Shown: positions 8,698 through 17,183, numbered from the stretch's first letter. The stretch is 57,356 bases of DNA from Rhodospirillales bacterium 24-66-33 (GCA_002281855.1 NCHQ01000033.1:1-57356); one strand, 5' to 3'. Translations and numbers: made by a program. The notes: a model not told the origin generated them from the sequence alone.

Positions 8698-9667
8698 GAG
8701 GATTGTCCTTATCACACCAGCCGGGCCGACTTCACGCACGGGCAATCGGGTCGCGGCGTCCCGATGGGCTGGCATCCTGCGAAAGCTGGGCCACCACGTT
8801 ACGATTGCGCCCAGCTACGATGGCAAGCGTTTCGATTTTATGGTCGCAATCCATGCGTGGCGGGCCGCCGAGTCGATCCAGCGGTTCAAGGCGCTATATC
8901 CTGCGTGCCCGGTCGTGCTGCAGCTCAGCGGTACTGATATCTACGAGTACCTGCAGTCTGATCCCGGTCCCACCCTGCGCTCGATGGAGCTGGCGGACCG
9001 GCTGATCGGCCTCAACGATCTTGTGCCGAATGTCCTTCCAAAGAGATTCAGGAGCCGGCTTCGCATCATTTTCGAATCGGCCGAGCCACCGACGCGGGAA
9101 AGGCGGCCCAGTGCCCGCGCTGTAACAATCGCTGTCATCGGCCACCTGCGGGACGTGAAGGATCCATTGCGGGCAGCCAAAGCGGTGCGTTTGCTGCCGC
9201 CAGAAAGCCGAGTCCGGGTCGAGCAGGTCGGCCGTGCATACGCGCAGCAATGGGCGGCGAAAGCCCGAACTGAGATGAAGGCCAACAAGCGGTACCGATG
9301 GCGAGACGACGTTCCCCGCGCTTCCGTGCGCGCGCTCCTGGCCCGCAGCCACGCGATGGTGATCTCGTCGTTGAGCGAGGGCGGGGCGAATGTCATTTCG
9401 GAAGCCGTTGCTGCCCGCGTACCGGTGTTGGCTTCGCGTATGGACGGAAACGTCGGTCTGCTCGGCCGCGACTACCCGGGATACTTCCCTGTCGGGGATA
9501 CAGGGGCGCTTGCGCGGCTGCTGGACAAGCTGGAGCAGGAGCCAGGTTTTGTCAGATTGCTGGAGAAGGCCATCGCCCGCCGCGCACCGCTTTTCCGGCC
9601 TGCGCGCGAGGTCGCAACATGGCGACGTCTGCTTGCAGAATTGATCTCGCCATCAGGCCGAGATTAG
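8696..9667 (+). CDS. senB: Selenosugar synthase SenB (TIGR04348-type glycosyltransferase)
   Basis: The 323-residue GT-B-fold glycosyltransferase starts MRIVLITPAG at ATG 8696 (a TTG at 8690 is an alternative). It contains NRVAASRWAGILRKLGH, a QLSGTDIYEYL segment and the sugar-nucleotide region SLSEGGANVISEAVAARVPV. The pattern is that of the family that forms a selenosugar from selenophosphate and UDP-GlcNAc in selenoneine synthesis. It is divergent from the frameshifted senA, and both ATGs share the tetranucleotide CATG at 8695-8698. No senC (selD-type selenophosphate synthetase) follows, so selenophosphate would have to come from elsewhere. Downstream is a phospholipase D relic. Confidence 0.85.
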   Translation: MRIVLITPAGPTSRTGNRVAASRWAGILRKLGHHVTIAPSYDGKRFDFMVAIHAWRAAESIQRFKALYPACPVVLQLSGTDIYEYLQSDPGPTLRSMELADRLIGLNDLVPNVLPKRFRSRLRIIFESAEPPTRERRPSARAVTIAVIGHLRDVKDPLRAAKAVRLLPPESRVRVEQVGRAYAQQWAAKARTEMKANKRYRWRDDVPRASVRALLARSHAMVISSLSEGGANVISEAVAARVPVLASRMDGNVGLLGRDYPGYFPVGDTGALARLLDKLEQEPGFVRLLEKAIARRAPLFRPAREVATWRRLLAELISPSGRD

Positions 9668-9689
9668 TTGGGTCGCCCCGGACGGGAGC

Positions 9690-10070
9690 AACTATGCCGC
9701 TGGCGCGATGCGGCCGCCATTCTCGAAGGTCCGGTAGCGGAGCCACAGGGCGAGCTGGGACGGCAGCGCTGGAAAGCCGGCTACCGGAACGGCGCCGGTG
9801 CGCGGCGGCGGCGATTGCGGGCCCGATGACCTCGACGCGCAGTTCCGCAATATCTCCGTGGCGATCTGCAGATCGCGGCCGGCGGAGAAGCGCCGATTTT
9901 CCAGATCGAGACGGCGTACCTGACGCTGATCGCTCGAGCGCGGCGCTATATCTATGCCGAAAGCCAATATTTCGCGTCGCGCCGTATCGCCGAGGCGGTG
10001 GCGCAACGGCTAGACGATCCCAACGGGCGGGAGAGTCCTGTTAAATCCCTTCAAGTCAAAAGGCTGGCTA
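9690..10070 (+). pseudogene. Phospholipase D-family protein relic, cut by an IS element
   Basis: Frames on the plus strand give WRDAAAILEGPVAEPQGELG, then DLDAQFRNISVAI in another frame. They end with IETAYLTLIARARRYIYAES and QYFASRRIAEAVAQRLDDP. The last block is a well-known stretch of bacterial phospholipase D/cardiolipin-synthase-like proteins just before the second catalytic half. An in-frame stop and two frameshifts break it. The IS5-family element at 10071 removes or separates the C-terminal half, and I do not see the missing half on the other side. Confidence 0.65.
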
Positions 10071-10918
10071 GGTCGTGTTGACACTTACCTAGTCCAGAGC
10101 ACGATAGCGGCGAGAGTTACGACGGCAAAGTAGTTGCGAGCGGTCTTTTCGAAGCGAGGTGCGACGCGTCGGAATTGCTTGAGCCTGGAGAAGCAGCACT
10201 CGACGAGCTGGCGCTGGGCGTAGAGGTGTTCGTCGAGAGGGTGCTTGAGGGCTCTCGATGGGTTGTTGGGAATGACGGCCACTGCGCCTTTTGCAGCGAT
10301 GATGTTCCTCAGCCTGTCACTGTCGTAGGCCGTGTCGGCCATGACGAAGTCGGCTGGCAGGCCCTCGATCAGGTTTTCGCCTTGAGGGGCATCGCCGCCC
10401 TGTCCGCCGGTCAGGAGGAAGCGGACGGGGCAGCCGAGCCCGCGGACCGCCATATGGATCTTGGTGCTCAGCCCGCCGCGGGAGCGGCCGAGAGCCTGAT
10501 CTTCAGCCCCCCTTTTTTGGCGCCCGAAGCGTGCTGGTGGGCGCGGACGATCGTGGAATCGACGATCAGGTATTCGAAGTCGGGATCGTCCGATAGAGCC
10601 TCGAAGATGCGTTGCCAGATGCCTTTGTGGCTCCACCGGCTGAAGCGCCGGAACACACTGTTCCAGCTGCCGAACACCTCCGGCAGGTCGCGCCACGGCG
10701 AACCTGTCCGCACGATCCACAGCACCGCCTCCACGAACAGGCGATTGTCGCGGCCCGGCGTCCCGCGCGTGCGGTCGTCACCGATGATGTGCTGCGATAT
10801 CCGTTCCCACTGGTCATCCCGCAGGATCAGACGGTCCAGAACTCCCAAGGCTGCCCTCCAAAAGACAGCCTTGAATCATGTTTTGGAGCGATGCGGAATC
10901 CCTAGAGTCCACACGACC
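10071..10918. mobile_element. IS5-family (IS427-like) insertion sequence
   Basis: The element is 848 bases long. Its ends are inverted: GGTCGTGTTGAC on the left (from 10071) and GTCCACACGACC on the right (to 10918), one mismatch in twelve. Each end is flanked by TA, within CTAG on both sides (10068-10071 and 10918-10921), consistent with the short TA target duplication of the IS5 group. It carries one transposase in two overlapping frames and interrupts a phospholipase D relic. Confidence 0.85.
10085..10848 (-). CDS. IS5-family transposase made by -1 frameshifting
   Basis: OrfA starts at ATG 10848 (MGVLDRLILRDDQWERI) and contains the helix-turn-helix and first catalytic Asp (LIVDSTIVRAHQHA). 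At a run of six A then six G near 10502-10516 a -1 shift joins it to OrfB. OrfB holds the second Asp (FVMADTAYDSDRL) and the Glu in VECCFSRLKQFRRVAPRFEK, ending at 10085. This two-frame DDE layout with a slippery A6G is typical of the IS427 group. No further disruptions are seen, so the element may still be active. Confidence 0.88.
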
Positions 10919-11418
10919 TAGAGCCGATTGCCATAGAAACGGCCCGGGCCCGGCTCTTCGGGACTTTGCATCGGCTAGATCGATGCCAGGAGTCGCGGGC
11001 CGTCTGCGATCAAGGTCGACGTCATTCGCTGCCGACGAACGATCTTGATACTAGGTCTCTTTGTGCACCTTGTCTTGAGCTTACGCGACGGCTCGAAGCA
11101 GCAAGTTAAGATGGTTGCGGTCCGTCGCAAGTTAAGATCAATGCGGGCCGCCGCTTCGGTCCGCTCCCAGCTTGATCGCCGGACAGGGCGGTAGCAAAAT
11201 CGGCCACTTCCTGAAGTGAGCAGGGTGGGAGTGGCGTGGCCCGTTCGCTCGGCTTGCCGACTGTGCGCTCGGATCGGCTTGGCAAGAGCGGGCGACATCC
11301 ATCGCGCCGTAGAAGATGCACTTCTTCCGTAGGCATTGACTTCAATGGATTGATGACTGTCGACTTGCGATGGAGTTTACGTTGCCGCTTCTGACTGCGT
11401 TTCGTCTGGTTCTGCCCG
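10919..11418. other. Intergenic stretch without a recognisable gene
   Basis: About 500 bases between the IS element and copB. The open frames here are short and have no recognisable motif. The only structure noticed is a pair of direct 12-base repeats GCAAGTTAAGAT at 11101-11112 and 11127-11138. They may be remnants of a mobile-element end or a regulator site; nothing decides this. Confidence 0.4.
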
Positions 11419-12453
11419 CTAAAACCAGACCCGAACGCCTGCAACGAAACTCAGCACGGATGAAGCGCGGCCTTCCTGTGAGGCATAAGTCGCCGTCTGG
11501 CCGACCTTCGTGTCGTAGGAGATGCCGATATAGGGCGCGAATTCCCGCGTGATCTCATAACGCAGGCGCAAGCCGAGTTCGGCATTCGTCAGACCCGCAC
11601 CCACGGCGTCTTCCGGTATATTCTGGGCGGCGAAGTTCAGTTCGACTCGCGGCTGGAGGATGAGACGCTGCGTGATGTTCTGGTCGTAGTAGCCCTCGAG
11701 ACGCGCGAGCAGATTGCCTCGGGTCGAGAGGAAGAGCGCTCCTGATACCTCGAACCAGTATGGCGCCAGGCCTTCAAAGCCGAAGGTGGCGTAGGTCTGA
11801 TGCAGCGGTGCGCTCAGGTCCTGCCGAACTCCGACCTGCAGGTTGAAGTACGGTCCGATGGCACGACTGTAGAGCGCCTGAACCTCAGCGGCGTCGACCC
11901 CCTCCCGGACATTGCCTCCGCCCTCGCTCTTGAAGGTGAAGCGATTGATGTCGCCGCCAAACCACGCCTCGCCGTCCCAGCGATAGCCCAATTCGCCGCG
12001 GTAGACCTGCAGTTCAGCCAGATTGAGCATGACCAGGTAAAAGGGCTGGCCGCCCTGCTCGCGCATCATCGCGGCGCGCGCCCGATCCATCTCGACCTTG
12101 TCGAATTGCCTGTCGGCATAGTGGTCGAGCGGCGGCGACGGCGCCGGGTCAGAGCCAGCGGGAAGGGCGGTCCCGCTCGGGCCGCCCCCTGGCGGGATCG
12201 GCGCCATCCCGCCGTCGGGAGCCTTTTGCGCGGGAGAGGCGTTACGCGGCATTGCCGGCACGGGCCCGGGTTTCATCCCCGGCATGGAGCTATGATCCAT
12301 CCCGGGCATTGAACTATGATCCATCCCGGGCATTGAGCTGTGATCCATCCCGGGCATTGAACTGTGATCCATCGTAGGCACGGGCTGTGCAGTGGCGGCG
12401 CCCGATAACAGCGTGACCACGAGAACGCCAATGGCCCTCAAACCGCGGTTCAT
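11419..12453 (-). CDS. copB: Copper resistance outer-membrane protein CopB
   Basis: Starting at the ATG at 12453, the 344-residue protein has a signal peptide (MNRGLRAIGVLVVTLL...TAQ). A Met/His-rich copper-binding segment follows with four tandem MDHSSMPG repeats, then a Pro-rich linker. The remainder is a CopB/PcoB beta-barrel domain with LDHYADRQFDKVEMDRARAA and a C-terminal aromatic residue (RVWF), typical of outer-membrane proteins. It would bind or sequester copper at the outer membrane. Its ATG overlaps the TGA of copA (ATGA), so the two are coupled. Upstream in-frame codons to 12525 lie within copA and are not used. Confidence 0.92.
   Translation of the reverse strand: MNRGLRAIGVLVVTLLSGAATAQPVPTMDHSSMPGMDHSSMPGMDHSSMPGMDHSSMPGMKPGPVPAMPRNASPAQKAPDGGMAPIPPGGGPSGTALPAGSDPAPSPPLDHYADRQFDKVEMDRARAAMMREQGGQPFYLVMLNLAELQVYRGELGYRWDGEAWFGGDINRFTFKSEGGGNVREGVDAAEVQALYSRAIGPYFNLQVGVRQDLSAPLHQTYATFGFEGLAPYWFEVSGALFLSTRGNLLARLEGYYDQNITQRLILQPRVELNFAAQNIPEDAVGAGLTNAELGLRLRYEITREFAPYIGISYDTKVGQTATYASQEGRASSVLSFVAGVRVWF
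12281..12376. repeat. Four 24-bp tandem repeats encoding Met/His copper motifs in CopB
   Basis: Four direct 24-base units (12281-12304, 12305-12328, 12329-12352, 12353-12376) differ at only a few positions. They are in frame and encode MDHSSMPG on the minus strand. The copy number is likely to vary by slippage. Confidence 0.95.
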
Positions 12454-14180
12454 CGTGCACCTCCGGGAGCGCGGATACTGACCACGCGCATCATGCCGGC
12501 ATGCATGTGATAGAGCAGGTGGCAATGGAAGGCCCAGTCGCCCACCGCGTCGGCGGTCAGGTCAAATGTCGCCTTGCCTCCAGGCTGCACAAGCACCGTA
12601 TGCTTCCTCGGAGCATGATCGCCATGACCGGTCACCAGCTCGAAGAAATGTCCATGCAGATGGATCGGATGTCCCATCATCGTGTCGTTGACGAGGTTCA
12701 CCCGGACTCGCTCACCTTTCAGGAATGGGATCGGCTGCATCTTGTCGGACATCTTCACCCCGTCGAACGACCACATGAACCGTTCCATGTTGCCGGTCAG
12801 ATGGATGTCGAGCGACCGAGACGGCGCGCGAACGTCGGGATTGCGATCGAGCGCGACGAGGTCGCGATAATTCAGCACGCGATGCCCGACGTCGCCCAGG
12901 CCCTGTCCGGGGCTGCCCATGCGATCCTCTGGCATTGGTGAAATGGTCTGTACGCCCGGCGTCATCGCGACGCCTGGCGCGTTCTTCGGATTGCGCATGT
13001 CCATGTTCATGTCGCCGTGTTTCATACCGGTATGGTCCATGCCCTGCATGCTATCCATTCCCGACATATTCATTCCCATGTCCGTCATGGTTGCCAGGGG
13101 CCGGGGCCGCAGAGGAGGCACGTCGGCGGTCATGCCGGCCCGCGGCGCCAAGGTCGCACGAGCCATCCCGGATCGATCGACGCTCTCTCCTACAAGCGTA
13201 TAAGCGCGGTTGTCGCGCGGATTGACGATCACATCATACGTCTCGGCGACACCGATCTGAAACTCGTCGACTGTCGTCGGACGAACATTCTGGCCATCGG
13301 CCTGCACGACTGTCAGGGGCAGGCCCGGAATGCGGACGTTGAAGGTCGTCATCGACGAGGCGTTGATGACGCGTAGACGCACGCGTTGGCCCGGCGAGAA
13401 GAGTGCCGTCCAGTTGTCATGCGGCCCGTGGCCGTTCACGAGATACGTGTAGGTCGAGCCCGTCACGTCGGCGATGTCGGTAGGATCCATCCGCATGTCC
13501 GCCCATTTGGCGCGATCCTTGAGCGGTTGGTCCTTGCCCGCCATCAGTCCGGCAAGCGTCTGCCTCTGGTAGTTGAAGTAACCGGGCTGCTGCTTGAGCT
13601 TGCGGAAGATGGCGTCCGGCGACATCGGACTGTGGTCCGACAGTACGACGACATGCTCCCGATCCGACTTGACCGGATCGGCGCCCGCCGGATCGATGAC
13701 GATCGGGCCATAGTGTCCCGCCTGCTCCTGCAGTCCGGAGTGGCTGTGATACCAATAGGTACCGGATTGCTTGATCGCAAACTCGTAAATGAAGGTCGAT
13801 CCTGGCTTGATGCCGGGGAAGGAGATGCCGGGCACGCCATCCATTGCAGGAGGCACCAGCAGCCCGTGCCAATGGATGGAACTGTCTTCCGTCAAGTCGT
13901 TGGTGACGCGGAGCCGAACGTTCTGTCCTTCTCGAAGCCGGACGAGTGGCCCGGGCACTGTGCCGTTGATGCCGATGGCGTCGCTGCGCTGCCCGTCGAC
14001 CACAAGGCTCTGGCGGGCGATTTTGAGGGTGATGTCCGAGCCCGACACCGTCGGCAGCGGTGCTGCGATTCCCGCCGAGACAGGCTGCGCCCACGCGGGA
14101 AACCAGCCCGCGGCGACCATTCCGGCGCTGCTGGAGCCCGCCCCGACGAGGAGCCGGCGGCGATTCAGGATCGGCCTCAT
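12450..14180 (-). CDS. copA: Multicopper oxidase CopA (copper resistance)
   Basis: This 576-residue multicopper oxidase is exported by the Tat route, with RRRLLVGAGSS and a hydrophobic stretch ending AWAQ. Copper ligands are seen in IHWHGLLVPP, YWYHSHSGLQEQ, HPIHLHGHFFEL and the type-1 site FHCHLLYHMHAGMM. A Met-rich insert (MTDMGMNMSGMDSMQGMDHT, about residue 370) matches the PcoA/CopA methionine segment. It oxidises Cu(I) in the periplasm. I chose the ATG at 14180 because GGGAG lies six bases upstream; an ATG at 14192 is in frame but lacks a site. Regulation probably comes from the ECF sigma module directly upstream on the same strand. Confidence 0.95.
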   Translation of the reverse strand: MRPILNRRRLLVGAGSSSAGMVAAGWFPAWAQPVSAGIAAPLPTVSGSDITLKIARQSLVVDGQRSDAIGINGTVPGPLVRLREGQNVRLRVTNDLTEDSSIHWHGLLVPPAMDGVPGISFPGIKPGSTFIYEFAIKQSGTYWYHSHSGLQEQAGHYGPIVIDPAGADPVKSDREHVVVLSDHSPMSPDAIFRKLKQQPGYFNYQRQTLAGLMAGKDQPLKDRAKWADMRMDPTDIADVTGSTYTYLVNGHGPHDNWTALFSPGQRVRLRVINASSMTTFNVRIPGLPLTVVQADGQNVRPTTVDEFQIGVAETYDVIVNPRDNRAYTLVGESVDRSGMARATLAPRAGMTADVPPLRPRPLATMTDMGMNMSGMDSMQGMDHTGMKHGDMNMDMRNPKNAPGVAMTPGVQTISPMPEDRMGSPGQGLGDVGHRVLNYRDLVALDRNPDVRAPSRSLDIHLTGNMERFMWSFDGVKMSDKMQPIPFLKGERVRVNLVNDTMMGHPIHLHGHFFELVTGHGDHAPRKHTVLVQPGGKATFDLTADAVGDWAFHCHLLYHMHAGMMRVVSIRAPGGAR

Positions 14181-14258
14181 GGAAACTCCCAACTGATATG
14201 ATTGCGCGCTCGTCTGGTAAATACGCAGATTGGACGACCAGCCCTCGTTCTATCTCGT

Positions 14259-14834
14259 CTATCGGCGCTGGAGGTCGAGTTGCTTGCGTAGCTGCTGGCG
14301 GGCGCGCCGCAGCCGGTTTTCGATGGCCTTTTCGCTCACCCCGAGAGTTCGGGCAGCTTCGGCCTGGCTCATGCCTTCCATCGTGTGCAGTACCAGCGGT
14401 TCGCGCAGCGCTGCAGGTAGCTGCGAAATTGCCCGCACCGTGCGGAGTAGCTCCTGTCGGTCGACAGATGCGTCATCCTGCCGGGGATTATCCTCCGCAA
14501 CGGTGTCGGCCGTCGCGCCCAGCGGCAATGCAAAACCCAGAAAACTCCGGACCCGGCGCCTACGTGCGAGATCGCGGCATCGATTAAGGACAATAGCGAC
14601 TAGCCAGGGCCGCAACGCGCGGCGCTCGTCGAACCGTCTCAACGCCCCATGAGCCGACACGAATACATCCTGAACGCAGTCGAGGGCGTCGTCCGCATCC
14701 CCGAGGCTCGCGAAGGCGATGCGATAGAGCACGTCGCGATGTCGGCGCACGATTTCCCCGAACGCGCGATCCCGCCCGGCGATGCTGAGCGCTACCAACT
14801 CGCTGTCGGAAAGTTCCTGGAGGTCAATGCTCAC
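14259..14834 (-). CDS. ECF RNA polymerase sigma factor, CnrH-like
   Basis: The 191-residue protein has sigma region 2 (DALDCVQDVFVSAHGAL, RPWLVAIVLNRCRDLARRR) and region 4 (SQEA-type MSQAEAARTLGVSEKAIENRLRRAR pattern), separated by a variable linker. No C-terminal extension is present. The start is GTG at 14834, which overlaps the end of the upstream sensor gene by 11 bases. The order anti-sigma, periplasmic sensor, sigma is that of cnrYXH, where metal binding to the sensor frees the sigma factor. Being 78 bases before copA on the same strand, its probable regulon is its own operon and copAB. Confidence 0.9.
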   Translation of the reverse strand: MSIDLQELSDSELVALSIAGRDRAFGEIVRRHRDVLYRIAFASLGDADDALDCVQDVFVSAHGALRRFDERRALRPWLVAIVLNRCRDLARRRRVRSFLGFALPLGATADTVAEDNPRQDDASVDRQELLRTVRAISQLPAALREPLVLHTMEGMSQAEAARTLGVSEKAIENRLRRARQQLRKQLDLQRR

Positions 14835-15261
14835 GACTGTCTTCAGTGAGGGCTTTCACCACCGCCTGGTCAAATCTCTTCGCTTGGTCCGGTCGCAGCA
14901 GCTCGCGCATTGCAAAGACATGCGCGAGCGTTTCCTTCTGCAAGCGACCCATTGCCTGGTGAGACCGGTCGACGGCGGCATTGACCCTCGGGCCGGCACC
15001 ATGTTCGGCCTCGATCGCTTCCGCCAGGAGCGCGTTGTATGAGCGCAGTTCGAGTTCAATCGCCGTTCGGCGCACCGCGAACTGTCTTTCGAGGGCCTCC
15101 AGTCGGGACTTCTGATCGGCGTCGAGGTCGAGATACTCATGCATGAATGCATGGACATCCGATTTCGGCGTCGGGCGATGGTCGAGCACGACTCGCCCCA
15201 CGAATACACCCATCAGTGCCGCGAGAAACGCGATCACAACTGTTCGCAGTGTTGCGTTCAA
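14824..15261 (-). CDS. Periplasmic heavy-metal sensor, CnrX-like
   Basis: About 145 residues, beginning at a TTG (15261) whose last bases overlap the TGA of the anti-sigma gene. An N-terminal membrane anchor (TVVIAFLAALMGVFVG) is followed by a four-helix periplasmic domain. The domain includes DVHAFMHEYLDLDADQKSRL, an ELELR helix and VNAAVDRSHQAMGRLQKETL. His and Glu placements resemble the Ni/Co/Cu site of CnrX and the Spy/CnrX fold. The longer open frame upstream to 15582 has no ATG near the fold and overlaps the anti-sigma gene. It would relay periplasmic metal to the anti-sigma factor. Confidence 0.82.
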   Translation of the reverse strand: MNATLRTVVIAFLAALMGVFVGRVVLDHRPTPKSDVHAFMHEYLDLDADQKSRLEALERQFAVRRTAIELELRSYNALLAEAIEAEHGAGPRVNAAVDRSHQAMGRLQKETLAHVFAMRELLRPDQAKRFDQAVVKALTEDSREH

Positions 15262-15539
15262 CGGCCGCGTTCCAGCAGAGAGGAAGGCGCTAGGTGCGAG
15301 ATGCCGCCCAACGAGGCGACAGTCGCCGCGACCGCGGTCGGCGCGGCCATCGCTACCGCGCCGCCAAGCCCGATGAGCAGCGCACCGAGAAAAGCGAGTG
15401 CATCGAGCCGCCATTGGCCAGCACGGCCTGCCCTGGCATCGGCAATACGCTGCAAAACAGTCGACTCGATATCCGCAAGACGTGGGTGGGTCAGGCCTTG
15501 CGACAATCGCCTCAAGGTCAAATCGAATTGGGTATCCAT
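15258..15539 (-). CDS. CnrY-like anti-sigma factor
   Basis: A 93-residue protein from ATG 15539, which has GGAGGG spaced six bases upstream (the ATG at 15551 does not). The N-terminal 50 residues are soluble and contain LRRLSQGLTHPRLADIESTV. One membrane helix follows (LDALAFLGALLIGLGGAVAM) and a short periplasmic tail. Size, topology and position at the head of a sensor-sigma gene set match CnrY, which holds the ECF sigma factor at the membrane. Sequence similarity alone would be weak; the call depends on the three-gene context. Confidence 0.75.
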   Translation of the reverse strand: MDTQFDLTLRRLSQGLTHPRLADIESTVLQRIADARAGRAGQWRLDALAFLGALLIGLGGAVAMAAPTAVAATVASLGGISHLAPSSLLERGR

Positions 15540-15828
15540 AGCTCCCTCCATTCCTCCGTGAATACGCGCCAGGCGCTTCCATCCCTTACGTCTTCCAGGA
15601 TGCCCGTCAAAATACGCCCTGACGGCGAGGCGATGGGTTCGTCAACCGTGATCGCAGTGCAATTCCGTGCAGAAACGCACGTTGCCGGGCAGCAGCCTAC
15701 GCGTCCGCGATGGCTAGCCCTCGTCGGCAGGCGTTCATCTTTGCTTGCTATTGTCGAGGTTGGCGATGCAACCTCCGGGTGCCCCCGTTGTTCCCCTTGA
15801 TCGACAAGGATCGAAAAGGGGTCGTCAA

Positions 15829-16314
15829 ATGTCCTATGCGCGCTTTGCGGCAATGATTGTCGTGTCGACTCTCGTGATGTTCGTGTTGATGTATCTCAAC
15901 ACCTACGCGATCGACCACGTCTTCTTCAGTCAGACGCGGGCCTGGATGGCTGTCGTGATGGGCGCGACGATGGCCGTGCTGATGCTCGGCTTCATGTGGA
16001 GCATGTACAAGGGCGGGGCGGCCAATGCCGTGATCGTGGTTTGCGCGGCCATTGCGTTCTCGGGCGCCTTGTGGCTGGTGCGCAGCCAGGAGACGGTTGA
16101 CGACGTTGCCTACATGAAGGCCATGATTCCTCATCATTCGATTGCGGTGATGACCAGCGAGCGCGCCCATATCCGGAATCCACGCGTACGGGCGCTGGCT
16201 GACAGCATTTTACAGACACAGGTGAAGGAAATTGCCGAGATGAAGGAACTGATTTCTCAACTGGAGCGCCAGCCTCCCCCGGAAAGCGCCCCGCGGCTCC
16301 CGGCTCATCGATAG
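15829..16314 (+). CDS. DUF305-family membrane protein
   Basis: The ATG at 15829 follows AAGGGG by nine bases. The 161-residue product has three or four membrane helices (AMIVVSTLVMFVLMYL, MAVVMGATMAVLMLGFMWSM, VIVVCAAIAFSGALWLV). A soluble DUF305 part follows with the family signature MKAMIPHHSIAVMT and a helix ending ELISQLERQ. DUF305 proteins often accompany copper genes, and the HH pair may bind metal, but the function is unproven. It is divergent from the sigma-factor operon; the 289-base gap must contain promoters for both. Confidence 0.82.
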   Translation: MSYARFAAMIVVSTLVMFVLMYLNTYAIDHVFFSQTRAWMAVVMGATMAVLMLGFMWSMYKGGAANAVIVVCAAIAFSGALWLVRSQETVDDVAYMKAMIPHHSIAVMTSERAHIRNPRVRALADSILQTQVKEIAEMKELISQLERQPPPESAPRLPAHR

Positions 16315-16770
16315 ATCACGAATTGCTGCCAAACAGTCAGGCACGATACCTATGCGGCGGCGCAAAAGGCAAAGGATTCCGTACTTGGAATTAAGTCGAG
16401 ACGTGAGGGCGCCAACTCCCAGGGATGGCGAGGCAGAGCGACTGAATCATAAATGCTTCTCGCCGAGCGCTCCGAGAAACAGCCCCTGCTGCAGCAGCGC
16501 GACCTTCCCGCGAGCCTGCAATCCCCGTCCGATGGCGACGATCAGCAACAAAATGGCATTGCCGTAAGTGATATGAGTCTTTCGGTGGCAAGGATGTGTC
16601 AATCGCGGAAAAAGCCGCAAGCATGGCTCACTTTCTGATCGGCGTGCGAATCCTCTTGGAACATCGGACAGGTTGACCATCCGGCACTATTTCCGACGCT
16701 GGAAGCTTGTGGCAATCCACCTCCAGTGCGCAACTTCCCATAGAGTTGCTTCTATGGCATTGTCCAGCTC
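16315..16770. other. Gene-poor stretch with a CDF relic
   Basis: This 456-base stretch between the DUF305 gene and the Cys-rich peptide gene holds no intact gene. Its only recognisable content is the CDF-transporter relic at 16450-16572. The remaining open frames are short and lack motifs. Confidence 0.5.
16450..16572 (-). pseudogene. Possible CDF metal-transporter relic
   Basis: The minus strand encodes ILLLIVAIGRGLQARGKVAL and then LLQQGLFLGALG before a stop. This resembles GLIAIGWGLRARASAALLQG and the following IFLAALG of the intact HMA-CDF transporter at 1901-2755 (helix 3 region). Only about 40 residues are recognisable; both sides are out of frame or unrelated. I read it as the remains of a second CDF gene. 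Confidence 0.42.
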
Positions 16771-17121
16771 ATGAAAGTCGGCGTGTGGCTCCGCACGGTG
16801 CTTCCGATCCTTGCGATCGTGGGGCTTATTGGCGGCCCGTTCGTCACCACGATGAGCGTGCCGATGATGGCGGCTGCATCGACAATGTCCGAGATGCCGG
16901 ACGGCATGCCGTGCTGCCCGCCTGAGAAACCCGCCGTTCCGGACTGCCAAAAGGCCTGCACGTTGACGACAACATGTATGGCGAAGTGCTACTCAATCAC
17001 GCCGCTGTTTTCGGGCATGGCTTACGTTCATTGGGAGCAGAGTGAGGTTATTCGCCCAGGCAGCGACGTCGCGGGCGACGCGCTCGCGCTAGAGCCTCCC
17101 GCCCGACCTCCGCGAACCTAG
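16771..17121 (+). CDS. Cys/Met-rich exported small protein
   Basis: The 116-residue product starts with a charged-hydrophobic signal or anchor (VLPILAIVGLIGGPFVTT). A Met-containing stretch follows, then a Cys cluster MPCCPPEKPAVPDCQKAC followed by CMAKC. Six to seven cysteines in 45 residues next to copper/silver efflux genes suggest a metal-binding periplasmic peptide. I do not recognise a named family. It lies 130 bases before the FixH-like gene and may share its transcript, with a hairpin in between. Confidence 0.6.
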   Translation: MKVGVWLRTVLPILAIVGLIGGPFVTTMSVPMMAAASTMSEMPDGMPCCPPEKPAVPDCQKACTLTTTCMAKCYSITPLFSGMAYVHWEQSEVIRPGSDVAGDALALEPPARPPRT

Positions 17122-17183
17122 TACATCGTCGGCGTTTGCACGCCGGCTCGCGCCGCTCCAGCGAGACTCGGGCGGGTAAGAGC

